Assembly: GCA_000220375.1 (NCBI GenBank)
Contig: GL982576.1
Span: 645,658 to 682,324, forward strand
Direction: 5' to 3'
Source: Candidatus Nanosalina sp. J07AB43
Lineage (GTDB): Archaea; Nanohalarchaeota; Nanosalinia; Nanosalinales; Nanosalinaceae
Length of the DNA: 36,667 bases
Of the stretch, positions 1-8,906 are shown in pieces. The notes beneath the pieces are model-generated. The model ran no database searches, had not been told where the DNA came from, and saw only the letters and a list, made by a program, of their open reading frames with translations. Position 1 is the stretch's first letter. Every line of letters begins with the position of its first letter. The translations under genes and the position numbers were made by a program.

Positions 1-117
1 CCGCTCGAACCCATCATTAGGCTTACCATCTCTGTAGAATCAGCTATCTGAGATAGTCAAACAAAAAGGCTGTCCAATATTTGTGATATCTGTTTAGTAT
101 TGTACTATATTGTTATC

Positions 118-1539
118 CTACATAAGCTCCTCTATTTCTTGATCGGCGTGCTTAATTTCGGATAGCACTTCTTCCATTTTTGCTTTTTGACTTGGATCCA
201 AATCGTCTTCCAGTTGAGTTGTATAAGCTATGTATTCCCTTAGCCTTTCGACTTCCCCTTTCATATTTTTCCGAAATAAATCTGCAGTTTCGCCCAAGGA
301 AAGCTTTCTCTCAACTGCCTCTTCAGCCGACTCATGGATTACTATATCTTCAATATGTGCTGGATTTTTCCAATCAATTCTCTGTTCCAAAGACCTTATG
401 TCATGTAAAGGTGCATGACGTTGATTATCTAGCTGTTCTAGGGCCCTGTGGAGGTCAGTGAAAGCAGTAGAAAGATCTCCTTCGCAGATTTTTTTGAATC
501 TTTCTAGTCGTTGTTTCTCCCTGCCTGGAAGCATTTTTCTAAGGAAAACAGCCTCAGGTTTTCTCCTCCCGGAAGGATCCTTAACTTGTCCTACTTTTGC
601 AATATGACTAAATATTTCTACAGATTCTTCCCTTGCCCAATCTACTACTGATCCTTCTATTTGACTGGATCTTTCTTCTAATATCTGGATCCCCCATGCA
701 ATCTCCTGTGGTTTCTCATAGGCTTCGAAGGCTTTGGGTTTACGAGGTGCTCCTCTCTCTACGTAATGGTTAGCGACGAAAAAAGCAAACATCTCTTCTA
801 TGGTCAATAGAGTAGTATTCTTGGATATCTGCTTAACCTGGCTTTTTACGGGTATTAGTCCCTCTTGATCTTCTGGGAACATCATTCTTTCTAAATCAGT
901 ATCATTTAAAACCTCTTTACTTTCTGCGTAGTCTCTTAACTGCCCTATTTTAGAATTATTTTTTATATAATCGTGTGTTAGCTCGTGTGAAATCGTGTGC
1001 TTCAAAGTTCTATAATTTACGTTTCTGTAGTCAGCCTCTTCTGAATGAAATCTTATTACCGACGCGCGAATAAATTTTACTAGGTGATTTTTGAGCCCAT
1101 CCTCCGGTAACTCCGAACGAAGTTCATTCTCTATTTTTCTCAATTCTGAATGAGGCAGCGATTCTATAAAGATAAACTGATCATTCCATAAAATTCCCCC
1201 ATGACCTTTTCTAGTTTCTTCCCAGTCAAAACTGTATTCCTCGCCTGTAAGTGGGTTATTAGCTTCTAAATAGTTTTTGTAAGGAGAGCTTATTTTTTCT
1301 TGCGTTTTATAATTAATGTAGGACGTTAATAGGGCTCCCAAGTATTCTTCGTATCCTAAATCTTTACCAAAAGTGTATCTATCTGGAATAATACGAGGGT
1401 TTCCAAAATAAATAGGCTTGATCCTTGTTGTTTCTGGGGCGTCTTTCTTCAATTCCTTTTTGATTTGACCGTTCATGCTCTTAATTTCTCGAATCGTTAC
1501 TTGCAAAGCCTGTTCCATTGCAGTTTCTGCTTCCGACAT
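118..1539 (-). CDS. Putative zinc metallopeptidase-like protein (HEXXH motif)
   Basis: The family is not recognised. The 473-residue protein carries an HELTH motif at residues 185-189 (HEXXH), set in a helix-like segment (HTISHELTHD). About 60 residues later, EEMFAFFVAN (about 248-257) could supply a glutamate third zinc ligand, as in gluzincin peptidases. The N-terminal 170 residues show no recognisable domain. The last 110 residues are very rich in Glu, Lys and Leu and probably form a coiled coil. No signal peptide or membrane segment is visible, so it is likely cytoplasmic. It stands alone upstream of the tRNA-Met gene, in the opposite orientation. The ATG start follows an A/T-rich region. 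The peptidase role is inferred from the motif alone; a role in stress or toxin control is possible but unsupported. Confidence 0.75.
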   Translation of the reverse strand: MSEAETAMEQALQVTIREIKSMNGQIKKELKKDAPETTRIKPIYFGNPRIIPDRYTFGKDLGYEEYLGALLTSYINYKTQEKISSPYKNYLEANNPLTGEEYSFDWEETRKGHGGILWNDQFIFIESLPHSELRKIENELRSELPEDGLKNHLVKFIRASVIRFHSEEADYRNVNYRTLKHTISHELTHDYIKNNSKIGQLRDYAESKEVLNDTDLERMMFPEDQEGLIPVKSQVKQISKNTTLLTIEEMFAFFVANHYVERGAPRKPKAFEAYEKPQEIAWGIQILEERSSQIEGSVVDWAREESVEIFSHIAKVGQVKDPSGRRKPEAVFLRKMLPGREKQRLERFKKICEGDLSTAFTDLHRALEQLDNQRHAPLHDIRSLEQRIDWKNPAHIEDIVIHESAEEAVERKLSLGETADLFRKNMKGEVERLREYIAYTTQLEDDLDPSQKAKMEEVLSEIKHADQEIEELM

Positions 1540-1630
1540 ATATCATTAACTCAATTGATTCTTCATATAAAATTGCACGGTTATTTGGTTGGTATCAAAC
1601 AAAGAATCGCGGCTTTGACAGACACCTTTC

Positions 1631-1640
1631 ATTAAATTAA
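1631..1640 (+). promoter_or_regulatory. TATA-like box for tRNA-Met
   Basis: The A/T-only stretch ATTAAATTAA ends 25 bases before the first base of the tRNA, the usual position of an archaeal TATA box. It lies in the gap between the divergent metallopeptidase-like gene and the tRNA. The call rests on position and composition only. Confidence 0.4.
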
Positions 1641-1664
1641 TCTGTTAATTGCTTAACATATCTT

Positions 1665-1805
1665 GGGAAAGTAGCTCAGGGGTTAGAGCGCTGCGCTCAT
1701 AATGCCAAGTTGTGAGCAATGAGAGTCCATTACCGGACTTGATGATTAAAAACAAACTTTACATGAGAAACGCAGAGGTCCCGGGTTCGATTCCCGGCTT
1801 TCCCA
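1665..1805 (+). tRNA. Elongator tRNA-Met (CAT) with a 68-nt intron
   Basis: The cloverleaf folds without mismatch. The acceptor stem GGGAAAG (1665-1671) pairs with CTTTCCC (1798-1804), followed by discriminator A1805. The D-arm is GCTC/GAGC. The anticodon stem CTGCG (1691-1695) pairs with CGCAG (1771-1775). The T-arm CCGGG/CCCGG encloses TTCGATT. The anticodon is CAT at 1698-1700. CCA is not encoded. The intron at 1702-1769 sits at the canonical 37/38 position. The G1-C72 acceptor pair and overall sequence fit elongator rather than initiator tRNA-Met. Confidence 0.95.
1702..1769 (+). other. tRNA intron with bulge-helix-bulge splice motif
   Basis: A textbook archaeal splice motif can be drawn. 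CTCA (1696-1699) pairs with TGAG (1764-1767) as the 4-bp central helix. The 3-nt bulges are TAA (1700-1702) and AAA (1768-1770), each cut after its second base. The outer helix is the anticodon stem. Inside the intron, AGTCC (1724-1728) and GGACT (1735-1739) form an apical hairpin. This structure is the known substrate of the archaeal tRNA splicing endonuclease. Confidence 0.88.
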
Positions 1806-1843
1806 AGTCATCTCCTCATACAATTACAGATCAAACAGCTAAT

Positions 1844-3517
1844 TTATTGATGAGCGTAGTAGAATAGAGAATTCTCCTTTGAATCACATCTTACAAACCC
1901 AAATCGCTCAAACTGCACAACTTCACCGTTCTCTATTTGATTGGGTTCTATTGGTCCTTCTAGATTCTTTCCGTCTGGCATCCTTACAGTGGCTGTATCC
2001 GAGTAGGCGGGTGTCCAGTGTATAAACTCTGCGTCTCTTTCTAGGGCATCTTTGTGGTCTCCGGGAACGTATTCTGCTGAGCCATCTGATATCTTGATAT
2101 TGCAGACTCCTTTCAACCTGTAGAATCCGTCCTCCATATCCTCCTCGTCTATATATACTTGAAGCTCGCCGTCTTCTACCTCAAGCCTGGGATTTCTTGT
2201 TCCTCTTTCGGGGTGTTCTGGATGCACCTGCATATCAGCTTCTAGGTCTTCAGGAACCCCTGATACCTCTAGCTTAACTGGGTCTGCGACGAAGAAGTAT
2301 CTGTCTGCATCTTCATCTATTACTCTAGTGTTTTCCTTTTCCAGTGACTCTACTGATGCTTCAACGTCGTTTTCAGTGACACCCATGTCTATGAAGAACT
2401 CTTGCAGAGCCTCTGGCTGAAATCCTCTCTTCTTAAGCGCTCTTATTGTTGGTGCCCGTGGGTCATCCCATCCCTCGAGCTCTTCATCTTGTATCATTTT
2501 TTTGATGGTTGAACCTGAGACAGGTGCATCGAAGCCAGAGATCTGGACATTACCCCAGTACATGATGTCAGGGTACTCCCAGCCAAGGTATCTGTAGATA
2601 AATTTCTGTCTCTTTGTTGAGGCTCTTAGATCTTTTCCACGAACGATATGAGTTGTACCCATTATGTGGTCTTCTATGGCACCCTGAAAATCCAGTAGCG
2701 GCCAGACCCTGTAGTTGTTCCCGGTTACCGGGTGTTCGGGGTCTTCGATTATTCTGAAAGCGACAAAATCCCGCACAGCAGGGTTCTTATGATCCATATC
2801 TGTCTTAATCTTGAGAGTTGCATCGCCTTGGTCTACGGAGCCATCTCTCATTCCGTTCCAGAGATTCATATTTCTCTCGGAAGTCTGATTCCTGTGTGGG
2901 CATGGCTCACCTTCTTTTCTGTATTTTTGGCCCTCTTCCTGTGAGCACTTACACACGTATGCTTTTCCCATCTCAATAAGTTTCTCTGCGTACTCTATGT
3001 ACGTGTCAAAGTTCTTTGAGCTGTATCTGACTTCGTCAGGCTCGTACCCCAGCCAGGTATAATCCTCCTCATACATCTCATAGGCGTCCTCCATTGGCCT
3101 TTTGGTGACAGGATCGGTGTCGTCAAACCTTAGAATAAGTTTGCCGTCGTACTTGTCCCGAAGCTCTCCGTTAATAGTCATTCCACGGGCGTGGCCGATG
3201 TGCGGTGGTCCGTTCGGGTTTGGTGCAAAACGTACAACTACTTCTTCGTTTTCCTCAACGTCGAGGTCGGGTACTGGATCATGATCCTTTTTTTCAGGGA
3301 TGTCGAATTCATACTCCTGAAGCTCGGATCTCTGCTCATCCGGTTCCATAGAATTTACCTCCTGACATACCGTTTGTGCTGTCTGAGTGACTTTTCCTTT
3401 ATTATCAAACTCTTCTTCGGCAAATATTTTTCCAATCACAGAACCTGGATCACACTCTCCTCCGTGTTCAACAGCGTTCTTAACTGCGTACTTGCGAGCT
3501 ACCTTTTCAATGTCCAT
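1844..3517 (-). CDS. gltX: Glutamyl-tRNA synthetase (archaeal type)
   Basis: Charges tRNA-Glu with glutamate; the archaeal enzyme normally also serves tRNA-Gln in a non-discriminating way, with later amidation. The class I HIGH motif is at residues 106-109 (PPHIGHAR), and the KMSKS-equivalent loop is around 334-340 (SGSTIKK). Between them lies the FDDTDP segment typical of GluRS. The C-terminal third is the beta-barrel anticodon-binding region of the archaeal/GlnRS-like type. The length of 557 residues is normal for archaeal GluRS, including the N-terminal extension of about 90 residues. A TATA-like box lies 27 bp before the ATG, so the transcript is probably leaderless. The gene is divergent from the copper ATPase and convergent with tRNA-Met. 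Confidence 0.96.
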   Translation of the reverse strand: MDIEKVARKYAVKNAVEHGGECDPGSVIGKIFAEEEFDNKGKVTQTAQTVCQEVNSMEPDEQRSELQEYEFDIPEKKDHDPVPDLDVEENEEVVVRFAPNPNGPPHIGHARGMTINGELRDKYDGKLILRFDDTDPVTKRPMEDAYEMYEEDYTWLGYEPDEVRYSSKNFDTYIEYAEKLIEMGKAYVCKCSQEEGQKYRKEGEPCPHRNQTSERNMNLWNGMRDGSVDQGDATLKIKTDMDHKNPAVRDFVAFRIIEDPEHPVTGNNYRVWPLLDFQGAIEDHIMGTTHIVRGKDLRASTKRQKFIYRYLGWEYPDIMYWGNVQISGFDAPVSGSTIKKMIQDEELEGWDDPRAPTIRALKKRGFQPEALQEFFIDMGVTENDVEASVESLEKENTRVIDEDADRYFFVADPVKLEVSGVPEDLEADMQVHPEHPERGTRNPRLEVEDGELQVYIDEEDMEDGFYRLKGVCNIKISDGSAEYVPGDHKDALERDAEFIHWTPAYSDTATVRMPDGKNLEGPIEPNQIENGEVVQFERFGFVRCDSKENSLFYYAHQ

Positions 3518-3539
3518 GACTGTTATTCCTGTGGTAATA

Positions 3540-3548
3540 TGTATAAAT
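3540..3548 (-). promoter_or_regulatory. TATA-like box of gltX
   Basis: On the minus strand ATTTATACA is centred about 27 bases upstream of the gltX ATG at 3517. This spacing places the transcription start at or next to the start codon and implies a leaderless mRNA. Confidence 0.5.
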
Positions 3549-3557
3549 CAAGCGCTG

Positions 3558-3565
3558 TTTAAATT
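3558..3565 (+). promoter_or_regulatory. TATA-like box of the copper ATPase gene
   Basis: TTTAAATT lies in the divergent gap, about 75 bases before the TTG start. This would leave a 5' leader of about 45 bases containing the GAGG ribosome-binding sequence at 3622-3625. Position and composition are the only evidence. Confidence 0.35.
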
Positions 3566-3635
3566 CAAACATATGCTGAATGTTATGCCTTTACGAAGAA
3601 TTGCTACACTGTCTGGGCTTTGAGGATGATTCTAC

Positions 3636-5612
3636 TTGAGACATGATTCTGGTGAGTCGGAAAGTCGGCATGAAGCCATGTTCAGAGAGAAGTTCTTCTT
3701 TTCGACACTCTTATCTGTACCTGTGCTTCTGTACTCTTCATTTGTACAGACTCTTTTTGGGTTCTCTATGCCGGCTTTTATCGGTAGCAATCTGATAGTA
3801 CCGGTCTTTTCAGTTATTGTCTTCGTGTATGGAGGTATTCCTTTCCTTAGAATGGGGAGGGATGAACTTGAGGATCGGCAACCTGGTATGATGGCGTTAA
3901 TATCTCTGGCAATTTTTGTAGCTTTCACGTACAGTATGGGTTCGTTGTTCCTATCTGGTTCCTCCAGCTTCTTCTGGGAGCTCGTTACCTTAGTTGATGT
4001 TATGCTCTTGGGTCATTGGATAGAGATGAGGTCCGTAAGAAAGGCATCAGGAGCTCTTAAAGAGTTGAAGAAGCTGATGCCGGATACCGCGGAAAGAATT
4101 ACACAACAGGAGGGGACTGAGGAGGTAAAGGTCTCAGACCTTGAAGAGGGAGATAAAGTGCTTGTAAGGCCTGGTGATTCTGTACCTGTTGATGGTAGGG
4201 TATATGAGGGAGACTCATCAGTGGATGAATCCATGGTGACCGGTGAATCAGAGCCTGTCGATAAATCGGAGGGCGATGAAGTTATTGGAGGTACAGTAAA
4301 CAATGAGGGAAGTCTCAGAATTGAGGTTACAGCTACAGGTGACGAGACAGCGCTCTCCGGTATTATGAACTTGGTTGAAGAGGCTCAGGAATCGGAGTCA
4401 AGGAGTCAGAAGCTTGCTGATAGAGCTGCAGGCTGGCTTTTCTATATAGCGCTTGGTTCAGGCCTTGTGACGGGTGTAGCTTGGACTTTTGCTGTTGGAT
4501 TTGGGTTAACGGTAATTGAACGTGTCGTGACAGTTCTCGTCATCGCGTGTCCCCATGCTCTAGGCCTCGCTGTCCCTCTTGTAGTGGCGATAAATACCTC
4601 TATGGCGGCGCAGAATGGAATACTGGTCAGAGACCGTATTGCAATGGAGGAGGCTAGAAAGCTTGATACAGTTATTTTTGATAAGACTGGTACTCTGACT
4701 AAAGGTGAACAGAGCGTCGTTGATATGAAGACAGTAGGTCAAGAAGATGAGCTTCTAGGCAAGATGGCTGCCGTAGAATCCGACTCTGAACATGTTGTTG
4801 CACAGGCTATTAGAAACGAGGCTAAAGATAGAGATATCGACATTCCCGAGTCCTCAGACTTTGACAGTATCCCAGGTAAAGGGGTTAGAGCAGAAGTTGA
4901 AGGACTAGAGGTTCACGTTGGAGGACCTAACATGCTGGAGCATCTTGAAGTTGAGAAAAGATTCGAGGATTTTGTCGGTAGAGCAAGGGAGGAAGGTCAC
5001 ACTGTGGTTCATCTTGTTGAAGAAGGTGAGGTAAAAGGTGCTGTGGCGTTGGCTGACATGATAAGAGACGAGAGCCGTGAAGCTGTAAAGAAGCTTCAAA
5101 GTAGAGGGGTTGAGGTTGCGATGTTGACAGGTGACTCTGATGATGTCGCAGCATCGTTAGCGGAAGACCTTAAGATAGATACGTACTTTTCTGAGGTTTT
5201 ACCGGAGGATAAGGATTTGAAGGTGCGAGAGCTTCAGGACCAAGGTAAGAAGGTTGCGATGGTGGGTGATGGGGTGAATGATGCTCCTGCGCTGGCTCGT
5301 GCCAATGTCGGTATTGCTATTGGTTCAGGCACTGATGTTGCTGTGGATTCTGCTGACATAATCTTAGTGAAAAATAATCCTTTGGCTGTGGTTAAGTTGC
5401 TGAATCTTTCTGATTTGAACTACAGTAAGATGCTGCAAAATCTTTTCTGGGCTACAGGCTACAATGCGTTGGCGATCCCGTTGGCGGCTGGAATAGCTGC
5501 TCCTGTAGGTATCATGCTTTCACCAGCAGTTGGAGCTGGCATAATGTCTCTTAGCACTGTTATTGTAGCGATTAATGCTCAATTAATGAGAAGAAAAAGC
5601 ATTAAAGCCTAG
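3636..5612 (+). CDS. copB: CopB-type (P1B-3) copper-transporting P-type ATPase
   Basis: Membrane pump that uses ATP to export copper. Landmarks in order: actuator TGES (202-205), metal-site CPH (305-307) in a membrane helix, phosphorylation DKTGT (349-353), hinge GDGVND (544-549) and MSLST (637-641) in the last membrane helix. CPH plus MSxST is the signature of the P1B-3 subgroup. There is no N-terminal metal-binding domain, and only two histidines precede the first helix. The usual SEHP nucleotide-binding motif reads SEHV (384-387), keeping the histidine but not the proline. The start is TTG at 3636 with GAGG 10 bases upstream; ATG at 3678 is the alternative. It converges with the EndoQ gene, and the two stop codons share one CTAG. 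Copper as substrate is inferred from the subgroup. Confidence 0.92.
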   Translation: MRHDSGESESRHEAMFREKFFFSTLLSVPVLLYSSFVQTLFGFSMPAFIGSNLIVPVFSVIVFVYGGIPFLRMGRDELEDRQPGMMALISLAIFVAFTYSMGSLFLSGSSSFFWELVTLVDVMLLGHWIEMRSVRKASGALKELKKLMPDTAERITQQEGTEEVKVSDLEEGDKVLVRPGDSVPVDGRVYEGDSSVDESMVTGESEPVDKSEGDEVIGGTVNNEGSLRIEVTATGDETALSGIMNLVEEAQESESRSQKLADRAAGWLFYIALGSGLVTGVAWTFAVGFGLTVIERVVTVLVIACPHALGLAVPLVVAINTSMAAQNGILVRDRIAMEEARKLDTVIFDKTGTLTKGEQSVVDMKTVGQEDELLGKMAAVESDSEHVVAQAIRNEAKDRDIDIPESSDFDSIPGKGVRAEVEGLEVHVGGPNMLEHLEVEKRFEDFVGRAREEGHTVVHLVEEGEVKGAVALADMIRDESREAVKKLQSRGVEVAMLTGDSDDVAASLAEDLKIDTYFSEVLPEDKDLKVRELQDQGKKVAMVGDGVNDAPALARANVGIAIGSGTDVAVDSADIILVKNNPLAVVKLLNLSDLNYSKMLQNLFWATGYNALAIPLAAGIAAPVGIMLSPAVGAGIMSLSTVIVAINAQLMRRKSIKA

Positions 5613-6823
5613 TTTTCATATCTGCACTGGATCTCAGAGCTTCTTCTTTCCTTTACCTGCTCTATGTGTTCTCTATCATCAGGTATAATTCTTTCGCCGT
5701 AGCTTCCTCCACCGCCAGGCACCATCACTATGTTTCCCTCTCTGAACTTTCTTATTGACTTAGCTACATCGCTGTCAAATTCAGCAATTCTATCAATATG
5801 TTTATCTATAAGTATGTCTACTTCTGCGCCTAACCCTCTAGTCAGCTCGTCATACTTCTCCTGTACTGTTTTGGTTGTGGGTGACGCGTGACCAACCGTA
5901 TATTGGATAATTTTCGACAGAGGTGGCGCTTTAAGGTATTTAGCCTCGTATTCAGGTTCTTTGTCTTTAAGCTCTTTTACTCTGTCCTTTACTCCTTTCT
6001 TAATTTTACCTGAACACTCTTGGCATCTCCAGCTAAACTCTTCTGCCTGCTTTAGTGTGTACTTTTGATGGCATGAGTTGCAGGCTGAGCAGTGATACTT
6101 CCCTTCTTTAGGATTTAACCCTACATTTAGAGTTACTTTACCCTGCTCTCTGTTGAACAATTTGTTTAATCCATTGAAGTTTTCCTCAGTTAGTTCTGCA
6201 CGGTTGAATTCTCTGCCCAGCCGGTGTGGCCACGGTGAGTGCGCGTCACTGTTTGAGAGAAAAACTAAGTCATCGTGATCTGATATCTTCGATGCCATTT
6301 CAGAGTCTGCTGATAAACCTAATTCAAGGAAGTCCAACTTGGATTTCTGGTCTCCGTAGCACTGTTTCAGAGAGTCTTTCTTACCGTATATCCCAGTGTA
6401 AGGTGTAAATGCATGACATGGACCTATCAGACATCCGTTCTCTTTTGCTATCTCCGCGATTTCTTCTCCGTCCAGACTCAGTCTGGGTCTACCTTCGGAA
6501 TCTATGTCACTGCTGAACTGCTCAAAGGATTTGTAAACATTTTCAACGGTTTCGAAGTCCGGAAATATAATCAGGTGGTGTATCCTGTCCTTGTCTTCCA
6601 CTTCAACTGTAAGGACAAACTTTACATCTTGATATTTGAATCCGGTTTCTGTGTCTTTGAGAGTGTTCTCGACGTGTTTTCGCCATTCTGGATTCAGAAT
6701 ATCTCCGGTTCCTACCATATCTAAGCCTTTTCTCTCAGCTTCACTGGATATGACAGGTATCTCCATGTCCGGGGATACGCCTATAGAGTGTTTGCTGTGT
6801 ATATGGAGATCGAAATCAGTCAT
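5609..6823 (-). CDS. endoQ: Endonuclease Q, PHP-domain nuclease for deaminated DNA
   Basis: EndoQ cuts DNA 5' of deaminated bases (uracil, hypoxanthine, xanthine) and abasic sites, and is known mainly from Thermococcales, some other archaea and a few bacteria. The N-terminal PHP domain starts with DLHIHS (5-10), continues with GTGD (38-41) and includes DAH (193-195), all metal-binding elements of the family. A zinc finger of the form CxxCxxC-x15-CxxC occupies residues 245-270. The C-terminal domain holds the glycine-rich [10 protein letters not shown] segment. The length of 404 residues is close to the roughly 420 of characterised EndoQ. It follows the FeS-class photolyase gene on the same strand after an 11-base gap, so the two repair genes are probably co-transcribed. 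Confidence 0.88.
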   Translation of the reverse strand: MTDFDLHIHSKHSIGVSPDMEIPVISSEAERKGLDMVGTGDILNPEWRKHVENTLKDTETGFKYQDVKFVLTVEVEDKDRIHHLIIFPDFETVENVYKSFEQFSSDIDSEGRPRLSLDGEEIAEIAKENGCLIGPCHAFTPYTGIYGKKDSLKQCYGDQKSKLDFLELGLSADSEMASKISDHDDLVFLSNSDAHSPWPHRLGREFNRAELTEENFNGLNKLFNREQGKVTLNVGLNPKEGKYHCSACNSCHQKYTLKQAEEFSWRCQECSGKIKKGVKDRVKELKDKEPEYEAKYLKAPPLSKIIQYTVGHASPTTKTVQEKYDELTRGLGAEVDILIDKHIDRIAEFDSDVAKSIRKFREGNIVMVPGGGGSYGERIIPDDREHIEQVKERRSSEIQCRYEN

Positions 6824-6834
6824 ACTCTACTACT

Positions 6835-8262
6835 TCAGCTTCCTATACCCAGCTCTGACTTAAACTCATCTGCCTTGTCCATATGCCCTTCAACTGTTTC
6901 CTCGTTCATTCTGTTGAGTGTTGAAGTCATGAAGCTCATTCTCTGGATATCTCCAATTTTGTCCTCAAACTCGTTGATGAAATTCCAGTAGAGCCCGGTC
7001 CAGTGATCTTCCCAGTCTCCGCCATCGTAGTGACTCATCTTGTTGATGTAGTTTGAGGATGAGATATAGGGTTTGGTCATCATGTTCTCATAGGAGTACT
7101 GTGACATCCCGTAGACGTTTGGAACCATAACCCATTCGTACGAGTCGATAAACATCTCCATAAACCAGTCGTAGACTTGGTCAGGATCTATTTCCAGCAG
7201 AAGCATTACGTTTCCGAGAACCATTAGTCGCTCGATATGGTGGCAGTATGCATTGTTTACCGCGTGATTTATGGAGTCATCTACAGGCGGTAGCTTTGTT
7301 TCTGCGGTGTAGAATTCTTCTGGAAGGTCGTTGTCTGCGTCCCAGAAGTTTGCCTGTGTCATATTTGGCTCAAGTTCGTACATTGCACGCATAAACTCCC
7401 TCCAGCCGATGATCTGTCTTAGAAAACCTTCCAGAGAGTTCATAGGGTAATCGTGTTTTTCGTGTGCGTCTAATGTTTTCTCAACTACTTCTTGAGGTGT
7501 TAATAGACCTGTGTTCAGTGATGAGGAAAGTAGTGCGTGGAATCCAAACCTTATATCGGAGTCTATTGCGTCCTGATAGTCTCCAAACTTTTCCAGACGA
7601 TTTTCCAGAAAGTCGTTCAGGTTTTCTAGGGCTTGTTCTCTGGTAGTTGGCCAGAAAAAGTTTTCTATATTACCTGGATTGCCGGAGAAGTGCTTCTCTA
7701 CGTACTCCTTTGCCTCCTTAACTCTTTCAGATGAAAACTTTGGTATTTCAGGTTTTTCCATATCTTGAGGCATTTTCTTGCGGTTTTCCGGGTCAAAGCT
7801 CCATTTATCGCCTACAGGACCTCCTTCTTCTTTGATAAGAACGTCAAATTTTTTCCGCATTTCTTTGTAGTAGCTTAGCTGGTAGTACTCATGATCTTCA
7901 AAGTAGTTTTTATTCCATGATCTAGAGACAAAGAAGCCAGGCGTCTTCAGAAACTTAAGGTCTGTATCATTTTGGTCAGCTAGGTTCTCCAGATTTTCTC
8001 TTATCTCATGGTCTACAGGATCATACATCCTAATTTCCTCACTGTCCTCGAATAGCTCCTTGATTCTGTTTTCTGCTTCTGAGAACTCAACGTACTCGGC
8101 ATCCACTTTCTCCCTGTAGGCTTTCATTGATGCTCTGTGAAGTATGAGTTTCTGCTTGTGGAATTTTTTGTCTGTAAAGTATTTCGGATGTTCCATCACG
8201 ATTTTTTCTTCTTCATCCACAGGTTCTGGAAATAACTGGTTTGGTAGAATAATTGATGTCAT
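6835..8262 (-). CDS. FeS-BCP/PhrB-class photolyase-related protein lacking the Fe-S cysteines
   Basis: Member of the prokaryotic photolyase/cryptochrome class (COG3046) whose characterised members, such as PhrB, repair (6-4) photoproducts and bind FAD, a lumazine and a 4Fe-4S cluster. Family segments seen include EGFLRQIIGWREFMR, NAYCHHIERLMVLGN, VYGMSQY and KPYISSSNYINKMS. In the known class, the stretch after SNYINRMS brings three of the four cluster cysteines. Here it reads SHYDGGDWEDHWTG and has none; Cys340 is the only cysteine in the protein. ATG at 8262 is preferred over the upstream TTG at 8283, because a TATA-like box overlaps the TTG and sits 26 bp before the ATG. It is 475 residues long. 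Whether it still repairs DNA or acts as a light sensor cannot be told from sequence. Confidence 0.87.
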   Translation of the reverse strand: MTSIILPNQLFPEPVDEEEKIVMEHPKYFTDKKFHKQKLILHRASMKAYREKVDAEYVEFSEAENRIKELFEDSEEIRMYDPVDHEIRENLENLADQNDTDLKFLKTPGFFVSRSWNKNYFEDHEYYQLSYYKEMRKKFDVLIKEEGGPVGDKWSFDPENRKKMPQDMEKPEIPKFSSERVKEAKEYVEKHFSGNPGNIENFFWPTTREQALENLNDFLENRLEKFGDYQDAIDSDIRFGFHALLSSSLNTGLLTPQEVVEKTLDAHEKHDYPMNSLEGFLRQIIGWREFMRAMYELEPNMTQANFWDADNDLPEEFYTAETKLPPVDDSINHAVNNAYCHHIERLMVLGNVMLLLEIDPDQVYDWFMEMFIDSYEWVMVPNVYGMSQYSYENMMTKPYISSSNYINKMSHYDGGDWEDHWTGLYWNFINEFEDKIGDIQRMSFMTSTLNRMNEETVEGHMDKADEFKSELGIGS

Positions 8263-8284
8263 AAAATACGGTTTAATGACCAAC

Positions 8285-8292
8285 CTATTTAG
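8285..8292 (-). promoter_or_regulatory. TATA-like box of the FeS-class photolyase gene
   Basis: CTAAATAG on the minus strand is centred 26 bases upstream of ATG 8262. It supports that start and a leaderless transcript covering the photolyase and EndoQ genes. Confidence 0.4.
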
Positions 8293-8320
8293 TTATTTTT
8301 CTGGATGCTGGCAAGGAAAT

Positions 8321-8890
8321 ATGAATCATCGGTTACCATTGAATGTTATTACTGATCCTGTAGTATGGTTGTCGGCCACCGGAATACTTCTACTGGACAT
8401 GCTTCTAGTCTCAGCTCTAGTTATTTTCATACTGAGAAAGGCCGGTTTATTTGATTACAGGAACTCCGAATATTTGAGTAAGCTGAAAGAGCTGGTTGAG
8501 AGCAGGTATAGAGAGCTCGCCTTTTTTGTATCTCTTTCAGCCACGTCAGGGTCACTGTACTTCTCGGAGATTTTGGGCTGGACTCCCTGCAAGCTGTGCT
8601 GGCTTCAGAGAATCTTTATTTATCCTCTGCCTGTACTCTTGCTCACCTCCCTAGTGCTGGATAAACGTGATGTCCAGGATTACGTTCTTCCTCTTTCATT
8701 AATAGGCTTGGCTATTGCGGTATACCATTATCCTGTTCAGTTAACGGCTATGACTTCAAGTGGGTGTTCTGCGGTAGCTACTTCGTGTGATATGACGTAT
8801 ACTCGGATGTATGGCTACATTACGGTTCCAATGATGGCTATTACATCTTTATCTACAGTTATCTACCTGATGTTGCTTGGGAGACGATGA
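8321..8890 (+). CDS. DsbB/BdbC-like membrane thiol oxidoreductase
   Basis: Integral membrane protein that reoxidises a thiol-disulfide partner and passes electrons to quinone. The 189 residues hold about five membrane helices (one N-terminal, then the four-helix DsbB fold). The hallmark CxxC is in TPCKLCWLQR just before the second helix of the fold, and the outer-loop cysteine pair is in SGCSAVATSC. The ATG at 8321 is preceded by AAGGA; the open frame upstream to 8144 runs antisense through the photolyase gene and is not used. No DsbA/thioredoxin-like partner is present in the window. It probably supports disulfide formation in the secreted and lipoproteins encoded nearby, but this is an inference. 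Confidence 0.87.
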   Translation: MNHRLPLNVITDPVVWLSATGILLLDMLLVSALVIFILRKAGLFDYRNSEYLSKLKELVESRYRELAFFVSLSATSGSLYFSEILGWTPCKLCWLQRIFIYPLPVLLLTSLVLDKRDVQDYVLPLSLIGLAIAVYHYPVQLTAMTSSGCSAVATSCDMTYTRMYGYITVPMMAITSLSTVIYLMLLGRR

Positions 8891-8906
8891 CTTGATGTAG
8901 AGAGCT

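Noticed and set aside
1702-1769. Possible box C/D guide RNA within the tRNA intron (TTGATGA at about 1739-1745)
   Set aside because: The box C match is imperfect, and I saw no convincing box D or C'/D' pair.
3191-3562. A 123-codon plus-strand open frame over the gltX start
   Set aside because: It is antisense to the gltX N-terminus and promoter, with Cys/Phe-rich translation and no ribosome-binding site.
8144-8320. N-terminal extension of the DsbB-like gene
   Set aside because: It runs antisense through the photolyase gene, and the DsbB-like fold starts well after ATG 8321.
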